A DNA stretch of 64,000 nt from Planctomycetota bacterium (GTDB taxonomy: Bacteria > Planctomycetota > UBA1135 > GCA-002686595), in assembly GCA_020638875.1 (NCBI GenBank), contig JACKHS010000019.1:1-64000 (forward strand), written 5' to 3'. Shown piece after piece: positions 42,713 to 52,245 of this stretch. The notes under the pieces were generated by a model. The model saw only the letters and a program-made list of their open reading frames with translations. It searched no databases and was not told where the DNA came from. Positions within the stretch are counted from its first letter, which is position 1, and each line of letters starts with the position of its first letter. A program made the position numbers and the translations under genes.

Positions 42713-43501
42713 TCAGAAGCTCGCCTGGAGCATCAGGTACGGCCCGCTGAAGCCGAGGTCGAGGGCGATCTCCTCGCCGTCCTCGTTCGACTCGACGTCG
42801 AGGCGCGTGTAGCGGTAGCCGAGGCCGGCCGAGAGGCGCAGGCGGTCCTCGCCGCCGAGCAGGCGGTAGCGCGCGAAGAGGTCGAGGTCGACGAAGGTCA
42901 CCTCGTCGTACTTCACCGCCGCGCGGAAGCCGTCGAGCAGGGCGGTGATCTCGAAGTCGCCGAGCACCACGCCGCCGCGCACGGCCAGCACCGGGATCGG
43001 CACGAGCTCGTTCACGTCGAGCGTGTCGCCGCCCGGCGACGTGTCGGTCACCGACGCGTCGACGTCGACGCCGACGAGGCCCAGGCCGAGGCCGAGCTCC
43101 CAGACCTCGGTCGGCAGCACGTCCCAGGTCACGATGCCCTGGTAGAGGCCGAGGTCGAGCTTGCTGTCGACCGGCGCGCCCGCGTTGATCGTGTTGCCGT
43201 TCGAGTCGGTCAGCGACGCCGAGAGCGTGCCGCTGCCGTCGTGGTTGGACTGCTGCAGCGCGAGCGTGACGCGCGGCATGCCCGCGTCGAGGTCGGCGCG
43301 CAGGCCGAGCACGCTGTCGTCCTTGGTGAAGCCGGCCTGCTCGATGTCGGCGGTGTTGAGCGTGCCGACGCCGCCGGTGTCGCGGATGCCGAAGTTGCCG
43401 GACGGGTCCACCGCGCCGAAGCGCGGCATCACGTCGACCGAGGGCGCGGCACAGCCGCAGGCGAGCGCGGAGAGCGCGAGTGCGAGAGCGAGGGAGCGCA
43501 T
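42713..43501 (-). CDS. Outer-membrane beta-barrel-like lipoprotein, function unknown
   Basis: A 262-residue lipoprotein: signal peptide MRSLALALALSALACGCAA ends in a lipobox with an N-terminal cysteine at about residue 17. The mature protein alternates polar and hydrophobic residues in many short strands and ends with the aromatic LMLQASF, typical of outer-membrane beta-barrels. An acidic repeat (DGEEIALDLGFSG) lies near the end. There is a strong Shine-Dalgarno AGGAGG 4 bp before ATG 43501 on the coding strand, in contrast to most genes here. It is downstream of the decarboxylase gene but separated by a terminator hairpin. Confidence 0.7.
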   Translation of the reverse strand: MRSLALALALSALACGCAAPSVDVMPRFGAVDPSGNFGIRDTGGVGTLNTADIEQAGFTKDDSVLGLRADLDAGMPRVTLALQQSNHDGSGTLSASLTDSNGNTINAGAPVDSKLDLGLYQGIVTWDVLPTEVWELGLGLGLVGVDVDASVTDTSPGGDTLDVNELVPIPVLAVRGGVVLGDFEITALLDGFRAAVKYDEVTFVDLDLFARYRLLGGEDRLRLSAGLGYRYTRLDVESNEDGEEIALDLGFSGPYLMLQASF

Positions 43502-43548
43502 GGGACCTCCTGGAGGCGCGAGGGACTCGGGCCCCGAAGAGAGCACTC

Positions 43549-43579
43549 CGCGCGGCCCGCGTCCACCACGGGCCGCGCG
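43549..43579 (-). terminator. 11-bp hairpin after the decarboxylase gene
   Basis: CGCGCGGCCCG (43549-43559) pairs perfectly with CGGGCCGCGCG (43569-43579) across a 9-nt loop. It lies 9 bp beyond the decarboxylase stop. Confidence 0.6.
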
Positions 43580-43587
43580 CGTCGTCC

Positions 43588-45015
43588 TCAGGCCTCGTCC
43601 TCGATCGCGTCGAGCAGCGCGACGAGGTCCTCGTCGCCCGTGAGCGGGTTGCTCGCCACCAGGCGGAAGGTCGGCGCGCCGTCCAGCGTCGCGTAGTTGA
43701 CGAGGAAGCGCCCCGAGTCGGCCAGCGCCGCGCGGATGCGCAGCGTCGCCGCGCCCTCGGCCCGGTCGCGCGCCTCGCCCGTCGCGCCGCGCTCGGCGCG
43801 CGGCAGGTAGCGGAAGCACACGTTCGTGCCCATCGGCTCGCGCACGAGGCGGAAGCCCGCGCGCTGCTCCACCAGCGCGCGGAAGCGCCGCGCCTGGTCG
43901 AACAGGCCCTCGATGCGCTCGGCGTAGCCCTGGTCGCCGTGGACCTGCCACGCGTACCACAGCTTCAGCGCGTCCACGCGCCGGCCGCACTGCAGCGTGC
44001 GGTCGCCGAGGTCCCAGTCCTGGTCGGAGTCCTCGTGGAACAGGTAGTCGGCGTTCATGCCCATCGTGCCGACCAGCGTCCCGCGCTCGCGCATCAGCGT
44101 CGCCGAGCAGGCCAGCGGCACGCCCATCATCTTGTGCGGGTTCCACGCCACCGAGTCGGCGCGGTCGATGCCCGCGAGCAGGTCGCGGTGGCGCACGGAC
44201 AGCAGCGCGCTGCCGCCGTACGAGGCGTCGACGTGCAGCCACAGCCCGTGGCGCCCGGCGACGTCGGCCAGCGCGTCGATCGGGTCGAAGGCGCCGGCGA
44301 CCGTCGTGCCGGCCGTGGCGGCGACGAGGAAGGGCGTGCGCCCGCGGCGCGCCTCGGCGACGACCAGGCGCTCGAGCGCGTCGGGGCGCATGCGGCCCTG
44401 CGCGTCGACCGGGACCTCGACGGTGCCGCCCGTGCCGATGCCCGCGACCATGCCGGCGCGCTTGAGCGAGTAGTGCGACTCGCACGAGGTGAACATCACC
44501 GGGCGGTCGTCGGCGTTCAGGCCCTCGTGCTTGACGTGCGGGAAGGCGCGCTGGCGCGCGGCGAGGACGCACATCAGGTTCGAGATCGAGCCGCCGGGCG
44601 CGAACACGCCTTCGCCCTGGTCGAAGCCGACGTAGCGGTTGAGGCGCTCGATCAGCGCGAGCTCGACGACCGTGCCGACCGGCGCGGCCTCGTACGTGTA
44701 CATCGACGTGTTGCCGAGCGCGGCGACCCACTCGCCCAGGATCCCGGCGGGGTCGTAGCCGCCGAAGAGCTGGTTGAGGAAGCGCGGGTGGCCGGTGCGC
44801 ACCGACCAGTGCAGCGTCTTGCGCGCGAGGTCGAGCACGCCCTCGAGGCCGCGGCCCTCCGCGGGCAGCTCGAGCTCCAGCGCGGCGATCAGCTCGCGCG
44901 GCGGCACGCGCCGCACGACGGGCTGGTCGCGGTCGTGGTTCTGGGCCAGCGTGTCGACGGCGAGGCGGGCGGCCTCGGTGAAGAGGGCGTCCAGGGCGTC
45001 ACGGGGAGAGGTCAT
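43588..45015 (-). CDS. PLP-dependent group II amino-acid decarboxylase
   Basis: A 475-residue fold-type I PLP enzyme of the group II decarboxylase family. K295 in the motif WNPHKMMG binds PLP; D263 (HVDASYGG) and H181 (CESHYSLK) position the cofactor. Group II includes glutamate, aromatic-amino-acid, cysteine-sulfinate and diaminobutyrate decarboxylases; the substrate cannot be read from sequence. Length is typical. ATG 45015 (MTSPRDALDA) has a TACGAT 37 bp upstream on the coding strand (45053-45058), suggesting a leader of about 30 nt. Divergent from the ABC transporter. Confidence 0.85.
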   Translation of the reverse strand: MTSPRDALDALFTEAARLAVDTLAQNHDRDQPVVRRVPPRELIAALELELPAEGRGLEGVLDLARKTLHWSVRTGHPRFLNQLFGGYDPAGILGEWVAALGNTSMYTYEAAPVGTVVELALIERLNRYVGFDQGEGVFAPGGSISNLMCVLAARQRAFPHVKHEGLNADDRPVMFTSCESHYSLKRAGMVAGIGTGGTVEVPVDAQGRMRPDALERLVVAEARRGRTPFLVAATAGTTVAGAFDPIDALADVAGRHGLWLHVDASYGGSALLSVRHRDLLAGIDRADSVAWNPHKMMGVPLACSATLMRERGTLVGTMGMNADYLFHEDSDQDWDLGDRTLQCGRRVDALKLWYAWQVHGDQGYAERIEGLFDQARRFRALVEQRAGFRLVREPMGTNVCFRYLPRAERGATGEARDRAEGAATLRIRAALADSGRFLVNYATLDGAPTFRLVASNPLTGDEDLVALLDAIEDEA

Positions 45016-45181
45016 GGTTCCGTCGGCGAGCGTCCGGGGAGGCGCGCGAGGGATCGTATCCGCGGCCCGCGGACCGTCGTGACAGGTTTCCCGTGATCCG
45101 TGCGAATGACCTCGGCACCATGGCGCAACGTGGCGCTCGACCTCGCGGCGTCCGCTGCCCGCACCCCTCGCGCCCGCCTCC

Positions 45182-46111
45182 ATGATCGAAGTCCAGGACC
45201 TCCGCAAGACGTACGGCGACCTCGTCGCCGTGGACGGCGTGAGCTTCCGCGCGCCCGCCGGCGCCATCTACGGCCTGCTCGGTCCCAACGGCGCCGGCAA
45301 GTCGACGACGATCGGCTGCCTCAGCGGCCTCGTCGCGCCGAGCGCCGGGCGCGTGTCCGTCTGCGGTCACGACGTGCTCAGCGACGGCCCGGCCGCCAAG
45401 CGCGCGCTCGGCGTGGTGCCGCAGGAGCTCGCGCTCTACGAGGACGTCAGCGCGAGCGACAACCTCGCCTACTGGGGCGCGGCGTACGGGCTGCGCGGCG
45501 CCGAGCTGAAGGCGCGCGTGCTCGAGGTGCTCGAGCTCGTCGAGCTGGCCGACCGCGCGAAGGAGCCGGTCAAGGGCTTCAGCGGCGGCATGAAGCGGCG
45601 CCTCAACTTCGGCTGCGGCGTCGTGCACCGGCCGGCGGTGCTGCTGCTCGACGAGCCGACGGTCGGCGTCGACCCGCAGAGCCGGCGCAAGCTGCTCGAC
45701 CTCGTGCGGCGCTTCGCGGACGAGGGTGCGTGCGTGCTCTACACGACGCACTACATGGAGGAGGCGGAGGAGCTGTGCGACCGCCTCGCGATCGTCGATC
45801 ACGGCAAGCTGCTCGCGGAGGGCACGCTGGCCGAGCTGCGCGGCGAGCTGGGCGAGCGCGACCTGCTGCGCCTGTCGGGCCGCTTCGAGCCCGAGGCCGC
45901 GCGCGCGGCGCTGGCGTCCTTCGACGGCTGCGAGGTCGTCAGCGCCGAGCCCGACGCGCTGATGCTCTCGATGGCCGGCGCGACGCGCCAGCTCGCGAGC
46001 CTGTTCGGCGCGCTCGACGGCGCCGGCGCGCAGGTCGTCGAGACGACGCTGACGCAGCCGAACCTCGAGTCGCTGTTCATCAAGCTCACCGGCCGGGAGC
46101 TGCGCGAGTAG
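45182..46111 (+). CDS. ABC-2 exporter ATPase
   Basis: A 309-residue ATPase: Walker A GPNGAGKST (34-42), signature FSGGMKRRLNFG near 136, Walker B VLLLDEPTVGVDPQS near 156, then TTHYMEEAEELCDRL. This is the DrrA/CcmA-like exporter subfamily, coupled to ABC-2 permeases. The C-terminal 80 residues are an additional beta domain. The two permeases follow within 5 bp, so this is a single operon. Confidence 0.9.
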   Translation: MIEVQDLRKTYGDLVAVDGVSFRAPAGAIYGLLGPNGAGKSTTIGCLSGLVAPSAGRVSVCGHDVLSDGPAAKRALGVVPQELALYEDVSASDNLAYWGAAYGLRGAELKARVLEVLELVELADRAKEPVKGFSGGMKRRLNFGCGVVHRPAVLLLDEPTVGVDPQSRRKLLDLVRRFADEGACVLYTTHYMEEAEELCDRLAIVDHGKLLAEGTLAELRGELGERDLLRLSGRFEPEAARAALASFDGCEVVSAEPDALMLSMAGATRQLASLFGALDGAGAQVVETTLTQPNLESLFIKLTGRELRE

Positions 46112-46113
46112 CG

Positions 46114-47364
46114 ATGGGCTTCGTCTGGATCTCGGCGCTCAAGGACCTGCGGCGCCGCCTCGCCGACCGCGCCGCGCTCGTGCTGTGGCTCGGCATCCCG
46201 CTGCTGCTGGGCGGCTTGATGAGCCTCGCGATGGGCGGCGGCGGCGGCGACGTGAAGCCCAAGGCCAAGCTGCTCGTCGCCGACCTCGACGACAGCTTCG
46301 CGAGCCAGGCGCTGGTCCGTCTGGCCGGCGGCGCGGGCGAGCAGGGCCTGCTCGAGGCGAGCGAGGTCGAGCTGGCCGAGGGCGAGGCGCGCATGTCCGA
46401 CGGCGAGGCCTCGGGCCTCCTGGTCGTGCCCGCCGGCTTCGGCCAAGCGCTGTTCGAGAGCGCGCCCACCGAGCTGCGCCTCGTCACGAACCCCTCGCAG
46501 CGCATCCTGCCCGGCATCCTGCGCTCGGGGTTCGAGCTGCTCGTCGAGCTCGTCTTCTACGTGCAGCGCGTGTTCGGCGACGAGCTCGCCGTGTGGGCCG
46601 ACGGCCCGCCGGAGGGCGCCAGCTTCTTCGGCGACGCGGCCGTCGCCGCGCAGAGCGTCGCGATCAACGACAAGCTCGAGCGGCTCGAGAGCGTGCTCTT
46701 CCCGCCGGTGCTGAAGCTCGAGTCCGAGTTCGTCGTCGAGGAGGACGCGGGCCCGCCCGAGGGCGGCATGGGGCTGCTGCTGTTCCCCGGCATCGTCTTC
46801 ATGGCGCTGCTGTTCGTCGCGCAGGGCATGAGCGACGACCTGTGGACCGAGCTCGAGGCCGGCACGCTGCGCCGCGCGCTGGCCTCGCCGCAAGGGCTGG
46901 GGACGCTGCTGCTCGGCAAGCTCGTCGCCTCGACGCTGGTCATCGCCGCGGTCTGCGCGCTGTCGCTCGTGATGGGCGCGCTGGCCTTCGGTCTCGCGCC
47001 GGGCGCGCTCGCCGTCGGCTTCTTCTGGCTCGTGCTGACCGGCGCCGCGCTCGTGCCGCTGTTCCTGTTCGTGCAGACCTTCGGCTCGAGCAAGCGCAGC
47101 GCGGGCATCCTGGCCAACGTGCTCGTCTTCCCGCTGATGATGATCGGCGGCAGCTTCTTCCCGTTCGAGGTCATGCCGGACTGGATGGCGAGCCTCGGCC
47201 GCCGCACGCCCAACGGTCTGGCCGTCGTGCGCTTCAAGGAGCTGCTCGTCGGCAGCGCGGACCTCGCCGCGCTCGCCAACGACGGCGCGCTGCTCGCCGC
47301 CATGGCGGCCGCGCTCTTCTTCCTGACGCTGCGCCGCACGCGCCGGCGCTTCCTCGCGGCCTGA
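46114..47364 (+). CDS. ABC-2-type exporter permease 1
   Basis: A 416-residue membrane protein of the ABC-2 type. One helix at the N-terminus (about 20-42) is followed by an extracytoplasmic region of about 180 residues, then five helices (LLLFPGIVFMALLFVAQGM, LVASTLVIAAVCALSLVMG, GFFWLVLTGAALVPLFLFV). ATG 46114 follows the ATPase stop by 2 bp. It is paired with the downstream permease 47366. Confidence 0.88.
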   Translation: MGFVWISALKDLRRRLADRAALVLWLGIPLLLGGLMSLAMGGGGGDVKPKAKLLVADLDDSFASQALVRLAGGAGEQGLLEASEVELAEGEARMSDGEASGLLVVPAGFGQALFESAPTELRLVTNPSQRILPGILRSGFELLVELVFYVQRVFGDELAVWADGPPEGASFFGDAAVAAQSVAINDKLERLESVLFPPVLKLESEFVVEEDAGPPEGGMGLLLFPGIVFMALLFVAQGMSDDLWTELEAGTLRRALASPQGLGTLLLGKLVASTLVIAAVCALSLVMGALAFGLAPGALAVGFFWLVLTGAALVPLFLFVQTFGSSKRSAGILANVLVFPLMMIGGSFFPFEVMPDWMASLGRRTPNGLAVVRFKELLVGSADLAALANDGALLAAMAAALFFLTLRRTRRRFLAA

Positions 47365-47365
47365 C

Positions 47366-48532
47366 ATGCTGAGGCAAGCGCTCTTCATCGCCCGCACCGA
47401 CCTGCGGAGCATGCTGCGGCAGCGCGAGACCCTGGTGTGGGTCTTCGTCATGCCCTTCCTGTTCTTCTACTTCATCGGCACGGTCACCGGCGGCGGCGGG
47501 GGCGTGGGGCCGAACCTCGACCAGACCGTGCGGCTGCGCGTCGAAGGCCCGCGCGAGGGCGGCGTCGTGCAGGCGCAGCTCTTCGACGCGCTGCGCGCCG
47601 CGAACTTCGAGCTGGAGCTCGAGGGCGACGAGGTCGAGGAGCCCACGACCAAGCGTCGGCTCGTGCTGCCGACGGACTACGGCGCGCACGCGAACCTGAC
47701 CGAGTCGGTGCTGGCCGGCGAGCCCGTGACGCTGCGCTTCGTGCGCGAGGGCGACGGCAACGCGGCCGACCTCGAGAAGCTGCGGCTGTCGCGCGCGGTG
47801 TACGGCGTGCTGGCCGACCTCGTCGTGCTGAAGGCGGACGGCGTCGACGTGAGCCCCGCGGCGTTCACCGCGCTGCACGACGCGCCGCGGAACCTCACGC
47901 TCGCGGTCGAGGCGGCGGGCAAGCGCAAGGTCATCCCGAACGGCTACTCGCAGACCATCCCGGGCACCATGGTGATGTTCACCATGATGATCCTGCTGAC
48001 CAGCGGCGCGATCGCGCTCGTCACCGAGCGCCAGCAGGGCCTGCTGCGGCGGCTGGCCGCGACGCCCATCCCGCGCGGCGCGGTGGTGGCCGGCAAGTGG
48101 CTCGGCAAGATGGCGCTCGCCGTCGTGCAGCTCGCCTTCGCGATGGCGGCGGGCACGCTCGTCTTCGGCATGGACTGGGGCGAGCACCTCGGCGCGGTGG
48201 CGCTGGTGCTCTTCGCCTGGGCGGCCTTCAACGCGTCGCTCGCGATCGTGCTGGCGAACGCCGTGCGCAGCGAGGCGCAGATGTCGGGCGTCGGCGTGAT
48301 CTCGACGCTGCTGCTCGCGGCGCTCGGCGGTTGCTGGTGGCCGATCGAGATCACGCCGAGCTGGATGCAGAGCCTCGCGCGCTTCCTGCCCACCGGCGCG
48401 ACGATGGACGCGATGCACCAGCTCGTCAACTTCGGCAACCCGCCGTCCGCCGCGCTGGGCGCCGTCCTCGCGCTGGGCGCCGGCGCGCTCGCCCTCGGCT
48501 GGCTGGGCGCGCGCGGCTTCCGGTACCAGTAG
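47366..48532 (+). CDS. ABC-2-type exporter permease 2
   Basis: A 388-residue ABC-2 permease with the same topology as its neighbour: N-terminal helix (about 28-48), an extracytoplasmic domain of about 140 residues, then helices containing GTMVMFTMMILLTSGAIAL and LQLAFAMAAGTLVF-like stretches, with the LLRRLAATPIPRG loop that contacts the ATPase. Its ATG is 1 bp after the upstream stop. The ATPase plus both permeases should form one exporter; cargo unknown. Confidence 0.88.
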   Translation: MLRQALFIARTDLRSMLRQRETLVWVFVMPFLFFYFIGTVTGGGGGVGPNLDQTVRLRVEGPREGGVVQAQLFDALRAANFELELEGDEVEEPTTKRRLVLPTDYGAHANLTESVLAGEPVTLRFVREGDGNAADLEKLRLSRAVYGVLADLVVLKADGVDVSPAAFTALHDAPRNLTLAVEAAGKRKVIPNGYSQTIPGTMVMFTMMILLTSGAIALVTERQQGLLRRLAATPIPRGAVVAGKWLGKMALAVVQLAFAMAAGTLVFGMDWGEHLGAVALVLFAWAAFNASLAIVLANAVRSEAQMSGVGVISTLLLAALGGCWWPIEITPSWMQSLARFLPTGATMDAMHQLVNFGNPPSAALGAVLALGAGALALGWLGARGFRYQ

Positions 48533-48660
48533 GGCGCCCGCCGCTCGCGCGGTCAGCCTTGCGCTCCTCCTCGCTCGACGCCCTCGGCCCGCGCCTCGAG
48601 CGCCGACACGCGCCGGCCCGGTCCCGCGCCCCCGACCTCGCCAGGCGCGCGCGGGGCGAG

Positions 48661-48666
48661 TAGGGT
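48661..48666 (+). promoter_or_regulatory. Candidate -10 box TAGGGT of the PqiA-like gene
   Basis: TAGGGT with 9 bp to ATG 48676, no Shine-Dalgarno. Confidence 0.45.
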
Positions 48667-48675
48667 GGCGCCACG

Positions 48676-49677
48676 ATGACGCGCGACGACGGGCAGGCGG
48701 TGGGGGAGGAAGCGCCGCGCTCGCTCGCGCGGCGGCACCCGCGCGCCTGGGACGTGCCGGCAGGGCTCGTGCTGTCGGGCGTGCTGCTCGTCGTCGGGCA
48801 GGTGCTGCCCGGCGTGACGATCCACTTCGTCGTGCGCGCGCCGGAGTCGTACTCGGTGATGGGCGGCGTGCGCGACCTGTGGGAGGTCGGCAACCCGGTG
48901 CTGGCCGTGATCCTGTTCGGCTTCTCGGTGCTGTTCCCGGTGCTGAAGCTCGCCGCGCTCTTCGCGCTGTGGTGGCGGCCGTGGGCGCCGGCGCGGCGCG
49001 CGAGCTGGTGCCACTGGCTGAAGGCGCTGGGCAAGTGGTCGATGCTCGACACGTTCGTGGTCGTGCTGCTCGTCGGCACGGTGCAGCTCTCGAAGCTCAT
49101 CACGATCGTGCGCACGTGGCCCGAGCCGGCGGTGTACGCCTTCGGGGCGTCGATCCTGCTCGCGACGGCGCTGACCTTCCGCATGGCGCGGCTGGCGCAC
49201 GGCGCGGACGAGGCCCCCGCGGGCCCGCCGGCGCGGCTCGACCGCGCGCTGGCGCTGTGCGCGTTCGCGGGCGCGGCGTGCCTCGTGCTCGGCGTCGCGT
49301 TGCCGGTGCTGCACGTCGAGAAGAAGGGCGTCGAGCGGCTCTACGCGCTGCCCGCGGCGACGATCGAGCTCGTACAGGCCGGCTGGAGCGCGGCGCTCGC
49401 GGCGACGACGGTCGTGCTCGTCGTGCTCCTGCCGCTGGTGTTCCTGGTCGGCCTGGGCGTGCTGTCCCTGCGTCCGGCGCCGAGCGCGCGCGCCGTGGCG
49501 CGGCTCGTCGCGCTCGAGCGCTGGGCCATGCTCGACGTCTTCGTGCTGGCGCTGTGGCTCGTCTACACGAAGGTCTCGGGCATCGCCGACGTGACGCGCC
49601 TGGGCGGCTACTGGGCGCTGGTCGCGGCCGGCGCGCTCTCGCTCGTCTGTGCGTGGCGCGTGCGCCGCGTCTACTGA
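48676..49677 (+). CDS. PqiA-like membrane protein (paraquat-inducible protein A family)
   Basis: A 333-residue membrane protein with two PqiA-type halves: four helices with ALGKWSMLDTFVVVLLVG near 117-134, then again LERWAMLDVFVLALWLVYTK near 277-296. These GKWSMLDVF motifs define the family. PqiA works with MCE-type proteins in lipid transport across the envelope. No MCE partner gene is adjacent. It ends convergent to the MMPL-type gene with a 7-bp overlap of the two ends (49671-49677). Confidence 0.82.
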   Translation: MTRDDGQAVGEEAPRSLARRHPRAWDVPAGLVLSGVLLVVGQVLPGVTIHFVVRAPESYSVMGGVRDLWEVGNPVLAVILFGFSVLFPVLKLAALFALWWRPWAPARRASWCHWLKALGKWSMLDTFVVVLLVGTVQLSKLITIVRTWPEPAVYAFGASILLATALTFRMARLAHGADEAPAGPPARLDRALALCAFAGAACLVLGVALPVLHVEKKGVERLYALPAATIELVQAGWSAALAATTVVLVVLLPLVFLVGLGVLSLRPAPSARAVARLVALERWAMLDVFVLALWLVYTKVSGIADVTRLGGYWALVAAGALSLVCAWRVRRVY

Positions 49678-51935
49678 TCCGCGCCACGCGCGCGCCGCAG
49701 CGAACGCGGCACGCCGAACAGCCGCAGCATCGCCGGCAGGATCAGGAGGTCGCCCACCAGCGCCGCCGCGACGGTGACCATGATCATCCCGGCGAAGACG
49801 CGGTTGCGCGGGAAGTCGCTGGTCAGCACGGGCGCGAAGCCGATCACCAGCACGACCGTCGTGAGCAAGAGCGCCTTGCCCACGCCGATCACCGCCTGCT
49901 CGACGGCGTCGGGCAGCGCGGCGCCGTCGCCGAGCTCGCGCCGGAAGCGCGCGACGAGGTGGATCGTGTCGTCGACCGCGATGCCGAGGCTCATCACGAA
50001 CGCCGTCGCGCCGGCCATCGGGATGTCGAGCAGCACGAGCAGCGCCGCGGTCATCGCGAGCGGGAACGCGTTCGGCACGATGCTCACCAGGCCCAGGCGC
50101 AGCGAGTGGAACGCGAAGGCGAGCACGGCGAAGATCGTCAGCGACGCCAGGCCCAGGCTCAGCACGAGGTCGCGGCTGACCTCGCCGAACAGGAAGCCCG
50201 ACACGATCGCCTGGCCGGTCAGGTGGAAGCGGAAGCCGGGGTGTGCGCTCTCCAGCCCCGCGAGCTCGGCGCGCAACGCGTCGAACTCGGGCTGCAGCCG
50301 CTCGTAGCCCACGTCGGGCAGCAGCGCCTCGACGCGCGCGACGCGGCCGTCCTCGCTGAGCACGCGCTCGCGCACGTGTGCCGGCGTGAGCGGCAGCCAG
50401 CGCACGCGTTCGGCGAGGTCGCCGCCGGGCGCGCCGGGCAGCGCCGCGAGCAGGTCGGTCAGGTCGAGCGGCCGCGAGTGCGCCGGCAGGCCCTCGAGCC
50501 CGGCGCGCGCGGCACCCACCGCGGCGAGGATCGCCGGCCAGTCGCCCGCGCGCGCCTCGTCCCACTCGACGTACACGCTGATCGGCACGGTGCCGCCGAG
50601 CGACGCGTCCAGGCGCCGCAGCACCTGCGCGGCCGGGCTCGACTCGGGCAGGTCGGAGCGCACGCGGTTGTCGTTCTCGACGCCCACGCCGATCGCCAGG
50701 CACACGAGCGTCACGAGCACGCCGGCGGCGGTCACCGCGCGCGCGTGGCGCAGGACCCAGGCGACGAAGCCGCGCGCCGCGGGCAGCGTGCTCTCGACGA
50801 CGACGCTCGACTCGCGCTCGACGAGGTAGCGCCCCAGGCGCGTGCTCGCGAAGAACGGCAGGAAGGTCAGCACCGCGAGGAACGTGCACAGCGCGCCGAT
50901 CGTGCTGGCGAAGCCGAACTTCTGGATCAGCTCCGTGCGCGCCGTGAGCAGCGAGGCGAAGCCCAGCGCGGTCGTGAACGACGTCAGCCAGCACGGCAAG
51001 AGCAGCGCGCGCACCGCCGAGTCCGCCGCCGCGCGCGGGTCGAGCCCACGCCGCCGCTCGCGCCGCACGTGGATCATCAGGTGCACGCTGTCGGTGAAGC
51101 CGATCATCATGATCATCACCGGCAGGATCACGCGCGTGAGGCCGTTCAGGTGCTCGCCGTACAGGCGCAGGATCCCGAACGTCCACAGCACGCCGAGCAA
51201 CGGCCCGCCGCCGGTCAGGATCACGGCCCACACGCTGCGGAACAGGAACGCGGCGAGCACGAAGGTCAGCACGTACGCCGCGCCGTGGAACAGCCACTGC
51301 TCGTAGGCGAAGGTCTCCTCGGTCGCGCGCCGCAGCGGCGCGGTGCCCGTCAGCGTGGCGCGCATCGAGCTCGACAGCTTCGCGCCCGCCAGCGCTTCCT
51401 CGACCTCGCGCGCGGCGTCGCGGTGGCCCGCGGTGTGCGCGTCGGCCTCGAACAGCACCGGCAACACCCAGGCGCGCTCGTCCGGCGTCAGCAGGTGCCC
51501 GCCGACGAGCGGGTGCGCGAGCACGGCCGGCTTCGCGCGTCGGAACGCCGCGGGTCCCGCGCCGTTCACGGGCAGCAGCGGCGCGGGCTGCGGGCCGTCG
51601 GCGAAGCTCGGCACGTCGTCGACGAACGGCACGTCGCGCACGACCGGCAGCGCCTCCAGCCGCGCGACGAGCTTGCGCACGATCGCCACCTGCTCGGGCC
51701 CCAGCAGGTCGTCGCCCTCGACCACGAGCAGGCACGCGTCGTGGTCGACGCCGAGCTCGGCGCCCATCTCCTCGTACAGGCTCTCCTCCGGGCTCAGCTC
51801 CTCCTCGCCCCCGCCGCCCCACGCGCCGCTCTCGCCCAGGAGCCCCCACAGGGACAGGGCGCTGAGGCTCGTGAGCAGCGCGAGCAGCACCCAGCGGTGC
51901 CGCAGGACGTGCGGGGCGATGTGGGGGAGGCGCAT
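49671..51935 (-). CDS. RND/MMPL-family exporter
   Basis: A 754-residue RND-superfamily exporter. It starts MRLPHIAPHVLRHRW with a first helix (about 15-33), then a periplasmic loop, five helices (about 225-375), a second helix near 410, a second loop, and a last block of helices (about 600-740). The intramembrane proton-relay region contains GFTDSVHLMIH (about 333-343), and MSLGIAVDDTIHLVARF (about 647-663) is its repeat; the acidic Asp in each half is expected in this family. Hydrophobic or lipid cargo is typical of MMPL proteins. The ATG was chosen because of the directly following first helix; TATGCT at 51951-51956 is a candidate -10 box. Confidence 0.85.
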   Translation of the reverse strand: MRLPHIAPHVLRHRWVLLALLTSLSALSLWGLLGESGAWGGGGEEELSPEESLYEEMGAELGVDHDACLLVVEGDDLLGPEQVAIVRKLVARLEALPVVRDVPFVDDVPSFADGPQPAPLLPVNGAGPAAFRRAKPAVLAHPLVGGHLLTPDERAWVLPVLFEADAHTAGHRDAAREVEEALAGAKLSSSMRATLTGTAPLRRATEETFAYEQWLFHGAAYVLTFVLAAFLFRSVWAVILTGGGPLLGVLWTFGILRLYGEHLNGLTRVILPVMIMMIGFTDSVHLMIHVRRERRRGLDPRAAADSAVRALLLPCWLTSFTTALGFASLLTARTELIQKFGFASTIGALCTFLAVLTFLPFFASTRLGRYLVERESSVVVESTLPAARGFVAWVLRHARAVTAAGVLVTLVCLAIGVGVENDNRVRSDLPESSPAAQVLRRLDASLGGTVPISVYVEWDEARAGDWPAILAAVGAARAGLEGLPAHSRPLDLTDLLAALPGAPGGDLAERVRWLPLTPAHVRERVLSEDGRVARVEALLPDVGYERLQPEFDALRAELAGLESAHPGFRFHLTGQAIVSGFLFGEVSRDLVLSLGLASLTIFAVLAFAFHSLRLGLVSIVPNAFPLAMTAALLVLLDIPMAGATAFVMSLGIAVDDTIHLVARFRRELGDGAALPDAVEQAVIGVGKALLLTTVVLVIGFAPVLTSDFPRNRVFAGMIMVTVAAALVGDLLILPAMLRLFGVPRSLRRARGADQ

Positions 51936-52245
51936 GGGGCGGGGCGCGAGAGCATAGTCGAGCCCGGCGCCGCGCGTCGCCGGCCGAGCGTGCCCGGTCG
52001 CACGCGCGCGGCGAGCGAAAGCGCGCCCGAACTTCCCCCGCGAGAAAAACCGCGCTCTCCTGAAGGCGCGCCCCCGCCGGCACTGTCCTTGCCGTGCGGG
52101 GCGCATCCTCCCGAGCGCGGGGACCGGCTGTCAGGGCTGTGTAGTGCCGGACCTCGCGTGATTCGCGGCGCCGCGTGGAGTTGTCGGAGTTCCCTTTCCC
52201 GCTCCGCCGGCCTCGCGAGGGAGGTCGCCCCGCTTCCTTCCCCAC
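51936..52245. other. 310-bp divergent intergenic region, no gene seen
   Basis: This gap lies between the MMPL gene (minus) and the second ECF sigma gene (plus). It contains a TATGCT at 51951-51956 and an imperfect hairpin (GCCGGCAC/GCCGTGCGG) near 52075-52098. No clear -35/-10 pair for the sigma gene was found; if it regulates itself, the ECF promoter should be here. Confidence 0.5.
51951..51956 (-). promoter_or_regulatory. Candidate -10 box TATGCT of the MMPL gene
   Basis: TATGCT on the minus strand, 15 bp before ATG 51935. This spacing predicts a leader of only several bases. Confidence 0.35.
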